From Dasania phycosphaerae (GTDB lineage: Bacteria; Pseudomonadota; Gammaproteobacteria; Pseudomonadales; Dasaniaceae): a DNA stretch of 64,000 nt. Where the stretch lies: assembly GCF_026891035.1 (NCBI RefSeq), contig NZ_JAPTGG010000018.1, forward strand, positions 7,391 through 71,390. Direction: 5' to 3'. A program made the translations under genes and the position numbers. The notes below the pieces were generated by a model. It saw only the letters and a program-made list of their open reading frames with translations. It was not told the DNA's origin and did not search any database. Positions 1 to 9,020 of this stretch are shown one piece after another. Every line of letters begins with the position of its first letter. The first letter of the stretch is position 1.

Positions 1-137
1 ACGATGTGGTGGTGGGGCCTTGTATGGGCGCATATACCACGGTGACGGCGTCAGAGTTTAATGCCATAGCTAAGCCTAAGCTGTTAATTAGGGATGGCCA
101 TATAGAGGCTGTTAAACAATTGCAGGCTAGGTCGTAG
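1..137 (+). CDS. C-terminal end of a PLP-dependent ornithine/lysine/diaminopimelate-type decarboxylase (partial)
   Basis: Only the last 44 codons lie in the window, in frame from base 3 to the TAG at 135-137. The peptide contains GPCMGAYTTVTASEFNA. This resembles the C-terminal signature of fold-III PLP decarboxylases (eukaryotic-type ornithine decarboxylase and relatives), where GAYT supplies the tyrosine that contacts the PLP phosphate and an F-N pair follows. Substrate cannot be read from the tail; ornithine, lysine or arginine-derived amino acids are all possible. It lies directly upstream of an arginine transaminase module, so a role in basic amino acid or polyamine metabolism is a reasonable inference. 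Confidence 0.7.
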   Translation, partial: DVVVGPCMGAYTTVTASEFNAIAKPKLLIRDGHIEAVKQLQARS

Positions 138-383
138 TAAAGCTGCAGTACTGAAAACACGGTTTTTATGCTTAAGGAATGCATTGTATGCCATAAAAAC
201 CGCTGTAATCAGCAAATAATTTGTCTGCAAAACGGTACACTCTAAAACTATCAATTGTTATCAAAATTGGCTGGTGTTGTGCATTTTCCCCCTCAGGGGC
301 TAAGGTATAACAACATGTCTAACAACAGCGTGTTTTGATGACGTATGTTCTGATTTATTAGTGTTTATGTGGCGGAGACAATT

Positions 384-1985
384 ATGGCAACCTGCGGTGA
401 AGTACTGGTTAAAATTTTAGAAAACTACGGTGTGGATACCGTATTTGGTATTCCTGGTGTGCATACCGTGGAGTTGTACCGCGGCCTGCCCGACACCCAT
501 ATCAAACACATTACCCCGCGCCATGAGCAGGGTGCAGGTTTTATGGCCGATGGCTATGCCCGTGTTAGTGGCAAGCCCGGCGTGTGTTTGATTATTACCG
601 GCCCCGGTATGACTAACATAGCGACTGCTATGGGGCAGGCCTTAGCCGACTCTATCCCTATGCTAGTGATTTCTTCGGTTAACCGTACTTATGAGCTAGG
701 CATGGGCGAGGGGCGTTTGCACGAAATGCCCAACCAGCGCAATGTAATGAGCGGTGTGTCAGTATTTAGCCACACCTTATTGCGCGCCGATGAACTGCCC
801 AAAGTGTTGGCCAGGGCCTTTACCGTGTTTAACAGCGAGCGCCCCGGCCCAGTACATATAGAAATCCCCATCGATGTGATTACCTCGCCTGCCGACCATA
901 TCGATCAAAGTATGTTTGAATTACCCGAGCCGCCTGCGCCTTCGCCGCGCTCGGTAAGTCGCGCAGCAGAGTTGTTAACTAAAGCCAAACGCCCTTTAAT
1001 TGCCTTGGGTGGTGGTGCCGCTAATGCTGGGCCAGAGATTATCGCCTTAGCAGAAAAGTTAGGGGCCCCAGTGGTGAATACGGTCAATGCCAAAGGCATA
1101 GTGCCTTATAGCCACCCGTTAGCGGTGGGCGGCTCTGGCTCTTGGGAGGCCATACGCAAAGAGTTTACTGAGGCCGATGTGGTGCTGGCGGTGGGCACAG
1201 AATTTGGCGAAACCGATTATGACTTTTTCTTTTTAGGTGATATCACTATAGGTGGTGAATTAATTCGTATAGATATTGATGCCAGCCAATTAACCCGCAA
1301 TGTTAAAGCGCAGGTGGCCATCTTAAGTGATGCCAAATTTGCGGTAGAGGCCATCAATAGCCAGCTGCTGGATGTGGCCGCCGATAAAGAGGCGGGTGTA
1401 GCCAGAGCTACGGCCCTAAAAGAAGAGGTGTTTAGCGTGCGCAACGAGCAGTACGCAGCCTTTTTTGACACTGTGCGCGATGCTTTGCCCGAGGTAGTGA
1501 TAGCTGGTGATTCTACCCAGCCCACTTATTATGCCTGGGTAAGTTATGAAACCGAACACGCCAGACGCTACTTTCACTCAGCCAGTGGCTTTGGCACTTT
1601 AGGTTACGGTATACCCGCAGCTATAGGCGCAAAGTTGGCTAAGCCTGAGTTACCGGTGGTGGCATTAATTGGTGATGGCGCTTCGCAATTTACTATAGGT
1701 GAGTTGGCCAGTGCGGTAGAGGCAGAGGTGCCGGTGATCTTTTTAATCTGGAATAACAGCGGCTACGGCGAAATAAAGCGCTTTATGGAAAACGGCAATA
1801 TTGAGCAAATCGGCGTAAATATTTATACCCCGGACTTTATCGGTATAGGTAAGGCCTTTGGTTGTGAAACCCGCCAAGTTAATAGCCATGCCGAGTTGCA
1901 TGAAGAGTTAATCGCTGCCAGCCAGCGCAACAAACCTACGCTAATAGAATTGCCACAGGCGCAGTTTGCCGATGGCTATGCTTAA
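384..1985 (+). CDS. aruI: Thiamine diphosphate-dependent decarboxylase, probable 5-guanidino-2-oxopentanoate decarboxylase
   Basis: This is a full-length acetolactate-synthase-fold enzyme (533 aa from the chosen start). The N-terminal pyrimidine-binding domain carries the catalytic glutamate in RHEQGAGFMADGYAR. The C-terminal domain has the ThDP/Mg motif, GDG near residue 430 with NN about 27 residues later. The overall sequence resembles AruI, which decarboxylates 2-ketoarginine to 4-guanidinobutyraldehyde in the arginine transaminase pathway. The specific call rests on an AruH-like transaminase 0.6 kb downstream on the other strand; a generic acetolactate-synthase-like oxo-acid decarboxylase is the alternative. 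An in-frame GTG at 369 is possible, but ATG 384 has GGAG at 374-377 with 6-nt spacing and is preferred. Confidence 0.8.
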   Translation: MATCGEVLVKILENYGVDTVFGIPGVHTVELYRGLPDTHIKHITPRHEQGAGFMADGYARVSGKPGVCLIITGPGMTNIATAMGQALADSIPMLVISSVNRTYELGMGEGRLHEMPNQRNVMSGVSVFSHTLLRADELPKVLARAFTVFNSERPGPVHIEIPIDVITSPADHIDQSMFELPEPPAPSPRSVSRAAELLTKAKRPLIALGGGAANAGPEIIALAEKLGAPVVNTVNAKGIVPYSHPLAVGGSGSWEAIRKEFTEADVVLAVGTEFGETDYDFFFLGDITIGGELIRIDIDASQLTRNVKAQVAILSDAKFAVEAINSQLLDVAADKEAGVARATALKEEVFSVRNEQYAAFFDTVRDALPEVVIAGDSTQPTYYAWVSYETEHARRYFHSASGFGTLGYGIPAAIGAKLAKPELPVVALIGDGASQFTIGELASAVEAEVPVIFLIWNNSGYGEIKRFMENGNIEQIGVNIYTPDFIGIGKAFGCETRQVNSHAELHEELIAASQRNKPTLIELPQAQFADGYA

Positions 1986-2018
1986 TCGCTGCGGGGGTTA
2001 AAGCCGGCAACTAAATGG

Positions 2019-2525
2019 CTAGTCGTTATCGACTAGCCATAGCAGCTCGTCTAGTGGGTATTTGGCAAAAGGCTTAGGGGTGGATAGCGCTACATGGCTG
2101 GTAATACGCGCAATACCTATGTCTTGATCTAGCAAGTTTTCGGTAATTTTTTCGTACTGTTCCAAATTCACGCAAATAAAATGCACCACATAATCTATCT
2201 CACCACCTACCTTGTAGCATTCAACTGCGCAGGGTTCTTTTTTTATGGCCTGCTCAAAACGGCCCGCGCCATGGGAGGAGCGGTTGTCGGTTAGGGTAAT
2301 GTTCGAGATAACGGTGACGCTGACACACATTTTGGCTAAGTCCAAATTGGTGGTGTAGCGTCGTATATAGCCTTGTTCTTCTAGCTTTTTGGTGCGTTTT
2401 AAGCAAGCGCTGGGGGAGAGGTGTACTTTTTCTGCTAGTTCAAGATTACTGATGCGGGCATTGTCTTGCAGCGCCTCAATGATCTTTTTATTGATACGGT
2501 CGAACTTGAAGTTTTTATGGGGCAT
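2019..2525 (-). CDS. Lrp/AsnC family transcriptional regulator
   Basis: An N-terminal winged helix-turn-helix (DRINKKIIEALQDNARIS, then the LSPSACLKR recognition region) is followed by a C-terminal RAM/AsnC ligand-binding domain, about 168 aa in total. The frame stays open to an ATG at 2606, but the extra 27 residues are low-complexity and precede the usual family start, so ATG 2525 was chosen; neither start has a strong Shine-Dalgarno. It lies 21 to 102 bp (depending on start) downstream of aruH on the same strand and is convergent with aruI. It is probably the local amino-acid-responsive regulator of the transaminase module; this role is inferred from position. Confidence 0.88.
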   Translation of the reverse strand: MPHKNFKFDRINKKIIEALQDNARISNLELAEKVHLSPSACLKRTKKLEEQGYIRRYTTNLDLAKMCVSVTVISNITLTDNRSSHGAGRFEQAIKKEPCAVECYKVGGEIDYVVHFICVNLEQYEKITENLLDQDIGIARITSHVALSTPKPFAKYPLDELLWLVDND

Positions 2526-2626
2526 CAAATGGGCCTGTTGTTGCTTATTATTTCCTAACAAGCTTAAACGCCCTTGCCGTTGGGCGCAAATATCTGATGA
2601 GTCCATAAAGTTCGACCGTTTTGTGT

Positions 2627-3814
2627 TTATGCGTTAAGCGATAGGGTGTATTGCTCTACTTTATCCAGTGCTTTTTCCAATTCGCTAACACCTAGGGTGA
2701 GGGATATTCTCACAAAGCCTTTGGTCGAAGGGCCAAAGCCTTCGCCCGGTAATACTGATACCCCTTGCTTGTCTAATAGGTCGCTGGCAAAGGCGAAGCC
2801 GTCGGCCGCGATATCGGTGACATCCACCATTAAGAACATGCCGCCCTGTGGCGCTTGGCATTTAAGGCCAGGCATGGTTTTTAGGCGCTTGTAGGCGTAG
2901 TCGCGGCGGGTTTTGTACTCTTCACGCATGCTGTTCATATACTCTTCGTCGTTTTTCAGGGCGAAGGTGGCTGCATCTTGAATAAACTGGCAGCAGCCAA
3001 AAATAATCGATGAGCTAAATTGCAGTAATTTTTCAGTAACTGCGGCTGGGGCAACACTCCAGCCCAGACGCCAGCCGGTCATGGCATGGGATTTGGAAAG
3101 GCCGTCAATAATAATGATGTTGTCCAGCTTGGCTGCCGCACGGCGTATAGAGGTGTGGCGCTTATCATAGGTAATCATGGAGTACACTTCATCGCATACC
3201 AACCAGATATTGCGCTCCAGGCAGTACTGGGCCAAATCAGCCAGCACTTCGGGGGCGATCATATTGCCTGCGGGGTTACCGGGGGTGTTTAAAAACAGTA
3301 CCTTGGTGTTTTCGCTAATGGCGGCCTTCACCGCATCGGCATCGAGGTTGAAGTTGTCGTGCACTTCTAAGGGGACGTTCACCACTTTCGCGCCTATGGC
3401 ATCAAAAATGCCGTGGTAGCCTATGTACATGGGCTCGGGCACGACTATCTCATCGCCATCGTCCAATAAGCAGGCCATAACCGAGTAGATAGCGTGGGTA
3501 GCGCCGGGGTAGATTAACACCTCGTCGGGGCTACAGGGCTTTTGTGAGGCCTTGGCTTCTATCTCGGCAATGGTTTTTAGTAGCTCAGCTTCGCCAGCAC
3601 CGGGTGAGTAGTGGGTGCGGCCTTTTCTGAGGCTTTCTATAGTGTGATTGATGGTACTGTCTAGCGTGGCTAGGTCTGGGTCGCCCACCGATAGCAGGTG
3701 TATCTCTTCGCCGGCATCTAATCGAGCACAGGCTTTGTCATGTATATCCCATACATTAGAGCTGCGTTGTGATAGGCGTTGTATTGATTTGCTAAAAGTT
3801 AGGCCGGTTGTCAT
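2627..3814 (-). CDS. aruH: Class I/II aminotransferase, probable arginine:pyruvate transaminase
   Basis: A 395-aa fold-I PLP aminotransferase with the expected landmarks: N180 in NTPGNP, D208 in CDEVY, and the Schiff-base lysine K241 in GLSKSHAMTGWRLGW. The N-terminal WDIHDKA and LLSVGDPD segments, QDAA, and the FGPS segment near the C-terminus match my recollection of Pseudomonas AruH, which transfers the alpha-amino group of arginine to pyruvate to give 2-ketoarginine. The neighbouring AruI-like decarboxylase supports that substrate. ATG 3814 has a CAGGT upstream. A broader aspartate/aromatic aminotransferase is the fallback call. Confidence 0.8.
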   Translation of the reverse strand: MTTGLTFSKSIQRLSQRSSNVWDIHDKACARLDAGEEIHLLSVGDPDLATLDSTINHTIESLRKGRTHYSPGAGEAELLKTIAEIEAKASQKPCSPDEVLIYPGATHAIYSVMACLLDDGDEIVVPEPMYIGYHGIFDAIGAKVVNVPLEVHDNFNLDADAVKAAISENTKVLFLNTPGNPAGNMIAPEVLADLAQYCLERNIWLVCDEVYSMITYDKRHTSIRRAAAKLDNIIIIDGLSKSHAMTGWRLGWSVAPAAVTEKLLQFSSSIIFGCCQFIQDAATFALKNDEEYMNSMREEYKTRRDYAYKRLKTMPGLKCQAPQGGMFLMVDVTDIAADGFAFASDLLDKQGVSVLPGEGFGPSTKGFVRISLTLGVSELEKALDKVEQYTLSLNA

Positions 3815-3993
3815 GTGTATACCTGTAATAAGTGTTTAAATCTTAGTTAATGGTAGGCAATAAAAGGGAAACAGGTAGTTGAAATACTGGCTAGTTACCG
3901 AATCTTTCGTTGAAAACCCGCCCTATAATCGTTGGTTATGCACCGCGGCGGTATAGGGCTTGTATTAGTGGTAGTGATGAGGGATAACGCTAT

Positions 3994-5136
3994 TTATATA
4001 TCGGCTAGCATTTGTTGCAGTGCAATTAAGCTCGCTTGCCCCAGCGCTTTGCAGCGCTCAGTGCCCCAGCCTTTAATGGGGTCGGGTAGGTATTGGTTGT
4101 CTTTAAAAGGCATTTCTATGGTCAGTGCTAAACAATTAAAGCGATGGCCAATTTGATTGCAGGCTATGCTTAAATCGTCACTGCCGGGTTCGTCGACTGG
4201 ATAGCCGTTTTCGACGCGAAAGTCGGGGTTAATTTGGTGCAGGGTTTTTCTAAATTTTTTGTCTAATTTATCTAAGTGTGCAGAGTAATTGGGGGTACCT
4301 TGGCATCCTGCGGCGAATACAAAGGGGATCTCTTCATCGCCGTGTATATCTAAAAACACATCCACACCTAGCTTGTCCATGGCCTTGCTAACAAAGGCCG
4401 ACTCGGGGGCTTGTTCAGGGTTGGAGATCAACCATGAGCGGTTGAGATCGACACCAGCGCCATTGGTGCGCAGGTTGCCTGCGATGCTGCCATCGGGGTT
4501 CATATTGGCGACGATATAAAAATTAGCGTTAGCCAGCAAGCTGCGGCTAAGGCTGTTATCTTCATTTAACAAAGCTTGTAATAAACCTTCTATATACCAC
4601 TCAGCCATTGTTTCGGCGGGGTGTTGGCGGGCAATAATCCAAATATTTTTTTTGTCTTGTTGATCGCTAGAGCGGGTGTTGTTAGTGATTTTTAACAACT
4701 CTACCGGGCGGCCTTCTACCGTGCGGCCAACGCTGTGCAGTTGGCAATGCTTTTGTGATAGTGCCCAGGCGATTAAATCATTATGCCTTTCATAGCTATA
4801 AGGTATGTACAGGGAAAAATAAATTATGGGTTGTGTGGGTGTTAGCGAAAAATGTAATTGCTGCTGTTGATAGTCGGTGCTGATACGAAACCAGTTTTGG
4901 CGGTCGTATGAGGCGACTATAGTGCCGGCATCCCAGGCTTCTGGGTAGGAAACCTGGCCAGCATTAATAATGGTAAAGCTGCATTTTTCTAGCGTGTTTA
5001 GCTGTGCTCTAAAATAAAACCACTGGCTGTAGTCAGCGTGTTTGTCTTTTTTAATTTCCAGTTTTATAGCATTGCTATCACTGCTATCAACTACCTGTAT
5101 GTTGCCGCCATCAAAGTTGCAATCTATATTCATCAT
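3994..5136 (-). CDS. M14-family zinc carboxypeptidase, cytosolic carboxypeptidase (CCP)-like
   Basis: The N-terminal half (about residues 1-125) is the beta-rich domain that precedes the catalytic domain in CCP-type enzymes. The M14 domain follows with zinc ligands H172 and E175 (QHPAE) and H265 (DIHGD), substrate-binding N232/R233 (LNRSW) and a catalytic glutamate at E341 (LTIEMPF). No signal peptide is seen, so it is probably cytoplasmic. CCPs remove C-terminal acidic residues in eukaryotes; the bacterial substrate is unknown. The start is one of two adjacent ATGs (5136 or 5133). It diverges from the DUF917 gene across 274 bp in which I see no other gene. Confidence 0.87.
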   Translation of the reverse strand: MMNIDCNFDGGNIQVVDSSDSNAIKLEIKKDKHADYSQWFYFRAQLNTLEKCSFTIINAGQVSYPEAWDAGTIVASYDRQNWFRISTDYQQQQLHFSLTPTQPIIYFSLYIPYSYERHNDLIAWALSQKHCQLHSVGRTVEGRPVELLKITNNTRSSDQQDKKNIWIIARQHPAETMAEWYIEGLLQALLNEDNSLSRSLLANANFYIVANMNPDGSIAGNLRTNGAGVDLNRSWLISNPEQAPESAFVSKAMDKLGVDVFLDIHGDEEIPFVFAAGCQGTPNYSAHLDKLDKKFRKTLHQINPDFRVENGYPVDEPGSDDLSIACNQIGHRFNCLALTIEMPFKDNQYLPDPIKGWGTERCKALGQASLIALQQMLADI

Positions 5137-5410
5137 TAAAGGCCTTTGCCGTGTTTGCCAAAAAAGCCTGCGCTAGCGAGGCAGTGTAAGGTCTAATCCT
5201 AGGTGATGGTTTATAGATAGATCAATACCAAAAAGCGCTGGTCAGTTAATTGTGCAGAATATTCACTTTCTGGTGCTGTTAAGACATAAGCGAGCGCTGT
5301 GGCTGGGTAAAATGTGATTATATTTGCAGTGTCTCAGGTAGCCTAGATAGTAAGTTATCGGTTTATTAAGCGATACCAATCGCAGTGATTAATTATTATA
5401 GAGGTGTACT

Positions 5411-6526
5411 TTGGCAATCTTATTAAGCAAACAAAATCTAACCGACATTCTATACGGCTGTACTATCTTAGGCACTGGTGGTGGTGGCGATTTAAGTGAG
5501 GGATTTGCCTATATAGAGCAGGCGCTGGCTGCAGGTAAAGAATTCAAACTGCTGGATATTAATGATGTGCCAGCGGGTGAGGTTCTTTGTACGCCCTATA
5601 TGTTAGGCGCTATTTCTGAGTTGCCGCCCGAGCAAGAAAAACTCTATGAAGGGCTGCCCAGTAATAACGAGCCCGCCATAATGACTGCCTATAAGCGTTT
5701 AGAAGCTTATATGGATTCTTCATTTTACGGCACTATATGTTGTGAAATGGGTGGGGCGAATACCGCTATCTCTTTTTATGTGGCGGCTATGGCTGGTGGC
5801 TATATTATCGATGCCGATCCTGCCGGCAGAGCAGTGCCAGAGATCACCCATTCAACCTATTATTTCAATGATTTACCCGCTGCACCGATAGTGGCGTCCA
5901 ATAGGTTTGGTGAATGTTTTATATGTGAAAACGTCAAAGACGATCAGCGGGCAGAAACCTTGGTGCGAGCGCTGGCTAAAGTTAGCCGTAATGATATAGC
6001 AGCGATAGATCACGCTTTACCCGTCGAGCAATTAAAAGGCGCGGTTATAGAAGGGACTATATCCAAGGCGATGGCCCTAGGTGAGGCTTATAGACTAGCC
6101 AAAGCGCAAGATGATGATATTGCCGAGGCCATAGCTAAAAAGGGTGGCGGTAAAGTGGTATTTAGAGGTAAGACCAGAAGCTTTGACTGCCGCACTGAAG
6201 AGGGCTTTACCGTAGGTTACGTCGACATTAGCGGTGAGGGTGAATATCAAGGTGGCGACTACCATATAGATATTAAAAACGAAAATATGTATGCCACTTT
6301 AGATGGTGTAGTGCAGGTGACGATTCCTGATCTTATTTGCTTAATTGATATGGATAGCCAAGAGCCTGTGACTAATCCTAATCATACCGTGGGTATGAAT
6401 GTAGCGGTTGTTATTTTACCGGCGCCCAAAGCGTTTACCGGTGAGCGTGGCTTGGCTGCTTTTGGGCCTGCTTACGTGGGCCTAGATTGCGATTATATAC
6501 CAGCTATTTCATCAAGTAGTGAATGA
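5411..6526 (+). CDS. DUF917 family protein (S-methyl-thiohydantoin desulfurase / hydantoinase-like)
   Basis: A 371-aa protein with the DUF917 architecture: a glycine-rich N-terminal LGTGGGGDLSEG, the conserved EMGGANT region, and the segment running into DADPAGRAVPE. Members have been linked to hydantoin, thiohydantoin and oxoproline chemistry and often sit beside hydantoinases, but this one stands alone. The start is TTG 5411, placed by GAGGTG at 5401-5406. The neighbouring M14 peptidase, TonB receptor and orphan binding protein suggest scavenging of an amino-acid-derived compound, but that is inference. Confidence 0.85.
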   Translation: MAILLSKQNLTDILYGCTILGTGGGGDLSEGFAYIEQALAAGKEFKLLDINDVPAGEVLCTPYMLGAISELPPEQEKLYEGLPSNNEPAIMTAYKRLEAYMDSSFYGTICCEMGGANTAISFYVAAMAGGYIIDADPAGRAVPEITHSTYYFNDLPAAPIVASNRFGECFICENVKDDQRAETLVRALAKVSRNDIAAIDHALPVEQLKGAVIEGTISKAMALGEAYRLAKAQDDDIAEAIAKKGGGKVVFRGKTRSFDCRTEEGFTVGYVDISGEGEYQGGDYHIDIKNENMYATLDGVVQVTIPDLICLIDMDSQEPVTNPNHTVGMNVAVVILPAPKAFTGERGLAAFGPAYVGLDCDYIPAISSSSE

Positions 6527-6701
6527 TTGCCATTGCCTGAAAAGGCGCAAATAGCTGGCTACAAAATTATGAGTGGCTTTGGCGAATAATTCGACATTTT
6601 ATGCTTTGAAAGCACTGCTACTTGTAAATTTATTGTTTGATGGCTGTGTTAAATTATTTTGGTAGGTCTAACCATTATAAAAACAACAGCTTTTAATATA
6701 C

Positions 6702-6723
6702 CACTTAAGTCGTATCACTTAAG
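6702..6723. promoter_or_regulatory. Tandem CACTTAAG repeat upstream of the TonB receptor
   Basis: CACTTAAG occurs at 6702-6709 and again at 6716-6723, a 14-bp period, about 35 bp before the receptor start codon and downstream of the AT-rich TTTTAATATA. Each copy contains the palindrome CTTAAG. This could be a paired operator half-site or chance; no regulator can be assigned. Confidence 0.25.
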
Positions 6724-6757
6724 GCTTAGGTAGCTTAATAGAACCGAAGGGGACGTT

Positions 6758-8929
6758 ATGAAAATCAAATCACTCAGAAAGCCATTAGTCGGTATCACCC
6801 TGCTCAGTGCCGCTGTTTCCGGCCAGGTGCAAGCCCAGTCGTTGATAGAGGAGCTGGTGGTCACTTCGCGTAAACGCGCGGAAACCTTACAAGAAGTCCC
6901 GGATTCCATTACCGCCTTTGGCCGTGATCAAATCGAGTCAGCGGGTATTAAAGGTTTTGGCGACTTTGCCAACCTAACTCCCAACTTGTCTATGAACGAA
7001 GGCTATCGCCCAGGTGTTGCCAAAATCACTATACGCGGCATGATTACGCCACAGGTTGGTGATCCTCCGATTGCCTATGTTATCGACGGTATTACTGCTC
7101 CCAGTATCGATTTTATTAACCAAGATTTATTCGCCATAGAGCGTATAGAAGTATTGCGCGGCCCGCAGGGCGCACTATACGGTAAAGGTGCGGTAGGTGG
7201 TGCGATTAATATAGTCACTCGTCAGCCTGGCAATGAGGTTGAAGGTCAAGTGAAAGCTACCGTAGGCAACGGCGGCACTACTAGCCTCAATGGCTATGTG
7301 TCTGGCCCCATAATCGAAGATAAGGTGCTGTACCAAGTAGGCGCCAGCTACAGTGACAGAGACGGTTTTAACGACAACAGTTTCTTAAATGAAGAAACAG
7401 ACTTTAGCGAAAGAACAACGCTACAAGCCATGTTGCAAACCATGGTTAGCGATGACTTAACCGTAGACTTTCGCGCTAAGTATGCCGACAGCGAAGATGG
7501 TATAGGTAACTATACGCTAGCGAGTTTTGATGAAATTGATGCCAATAAAAATATAGACGATATTGATGCCACAGCCAATATTATGGGGGTGTCAGAGCGT
7601 GATATTTTAGAAGTGTCGGTTAAAGCGGATCTATTTACCGAGCTGGGTGAAGCTACTTTTGTATTAGGTTATAACAAAGTTGAGGAAGAAGCTTTCTCAG
7701 ATGGTGAATATACAAATATGCCAGATGACTTAGTCAATTTTACTTTTTTTGCCGGAGCACAAGAAACCTTATACGACGTCGATTCCTATACTGCCGAATT
7801 CCGCTTTACTGGTGACAGCGAAGTACTAGAGTGGCAAGTAGGAGCCTATTACCAACACCGTAAAATCAACTCTGAGTTTTCTTGGTTTTCCGATTGGGTA
7901 GGCACCGCAGAAAGAGATCGGGGTAGTTTTACTATACCTAGAGATGAATATAATTTAGCCGTTAGTGCTGCTGATTTCGATGCTGATTTTGGCACTGAAT
8001 ACGCCTACTCAGTGGTAGATGAAAACACCAGTGATTCATGGGCGGTCTTTGGTCAAGCCGATTATGATGTTAATGATGAGCTATCTATCGCTTTCGCCTT
8101 ACGTTACGACGAAGATAAGCGTGAATCATTTGACGAACGCCAAAAAGGCGCATCAAAAGCTTCAGAAACGTTTAGTGAAACACAGCCAAAATTACAGATT
8201 ACCTATAACTGGAGCGAAGATATGATGACGTATCTTTCTGCTTCTAAAGGTTTCCGTAGCGGTGGTTTTAATGAGTATGACCCAACTATCATTAGAGTAT
8301 TTGATAAGGAAGTGTCTGAAAATATCGAACTAGGTTTCAAATCGGTATTATGGGGCGGAGCAATGACCTTAAGCGGTGCAGTGTTCCATATCGATATAGA
8401 AAATACGCAGTTTACTCGACTTAACTTATCAACATTTACCTTGGAAAACTTAGGTATAGATGAAAGCACCTCGAAAGGTATAGAGTTGGAAGCGGTTATT
8501 CAGCCTATGCAGGGTTTACGCTTTAACTTGGGTTATGGTTACGCAGATTCGGAAATTGATAAATTTACCGCGACTGAAGATTACGGCGATATCACGGGTA
8601 ACAAAGTGCCTGGTGTTCATAAGTACAATATCAATGCTGGCGTAGAATATTCAACGCCTGTAAGTGATGTCATGGATGCAATGGTGCGACTAGATCTTAT
8701 TCGCAAAGGGCCATTAGCTTGGGAGCTGGATAATGTTATTCGCTCTGATACCTCAAACTTTGTAAACCTTCGTACCGGTATACAAACAGAAAACTATGAC
8801 GTAACCCTGTTTGTTGAAAATGTCACTGATGAGCGTGTGGCGACGGAAGCATTTTATGGTACTGCGGGTGTGGCCCGTATGCCTAATATGCCTAGGTTTT
8901 ACGGTATAGAAGCCAGCTACAACTTTTAA
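6758..8929 (+). CDS. TonB-dependent outer membrane receptor
   Basis: A 723-aa protein with a signal peptide ending near A26 (QVQA). A plug domain follows, opening with EELVVTSRKRAETLQEVP and containing IERIEVLRGPQGALYGKGAVGGAINI. A long 22-strand beta-barrel ends in a terminal phenylalanine (YGIEASYNF), as expected for Bam-dependent assembly. It transports an unknown ligand across the outer membrane using TonB energy. The sequence is of the broad ligand-diverse class rather than a recognisable siderophore receptor. GAAGGGGA precedes the ATG and a strong terminator follows. Confidence 0.95.
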   Translation: MKIKSLRKPLVGITLLSAAVSGQVQAQSLIEELVVTSRKRAETLQEVPDSITAFGRDQIESAGIKGFGDFANLTPNLSMNEGYRPGVAKITIRGMITPQVGDPPIAYVIDGITAPSIDFINQDLFAIERIEVLRGPQGALYGKGAVGGAINIVTRQPGNEVEGQVKATVGNGGTTSLNGYVSGPIIEDKVLYQVGASYSDRDGFNDNSFLNEETDFSERTTLQAMLQTMVSDDLTVDFRAKYADSEDGIGNYTLASFDEIDANKNIDDIDATANIMGVSERDILEVSVKADLFTELGEATFVLGYNKVEEEAFSDGEYTNMPDDLVNFTFFAGAQETLYDVDSYTAEFRFTGDSEVLEWQVGAYYQHRKINSEFSWFSDWVGTAERDRGSFTIPRDEYNLAVSAADFDADFGTEYAYSVVDENTSDSWAVFGQADYDVNDELSIAFALRYDEDKRESFDERQKGASKASETFSETQPKLQITYNWSEDMMTYLSASKGFRSGGFNEYDPTIIRVFDKEVSENIELGFKSVLWGGAMTLSGAVFHIDIENTQFTRLNLSTFTLENLGIDESTSKGIELEAVIQPMQGLRFNLGYGYADSEIDKFTATEDYGDITGNKVPGVHKYNINAGVEYSTPVSDVMDAMVRLDLIRKGPLAWELDNVIRSDTSNFVNLRTGIQTENYDVTLFVENVTDERVATEAFYGTAGVARMPNMPRFYGIEASYNF

Positions 8930-8951
8930 GGTAATACGTTAGACTTCACTT

Positions 8952-8987
8952 GCCGTGTCATGTTTATTCATGGCGCGGCTTTTTTTT
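8952..8987 (+). terminator. Rho-independent terminator of the TonB receptor gene
   Basis: An 11-bp stem (8952-8962 with 8969-8979, two G-U pairs) with a 6-nt loop is followed by an unbroken run of T residues at 8980-8987. It lies 22 bp past the receptor stop codon. Confidence 0.85.
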
Positions 8988-9020
8988 GGGCTGCTAGTTT
9001 TTGTAGCTGGATGATGTTGT

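Noticed and set aside
1217..1525. A 102-codon minus-strand frame inside aruI.
   Set aside because: Antisense to a complete ThDP enzyme with all motifs, so it is not counted as a gene.
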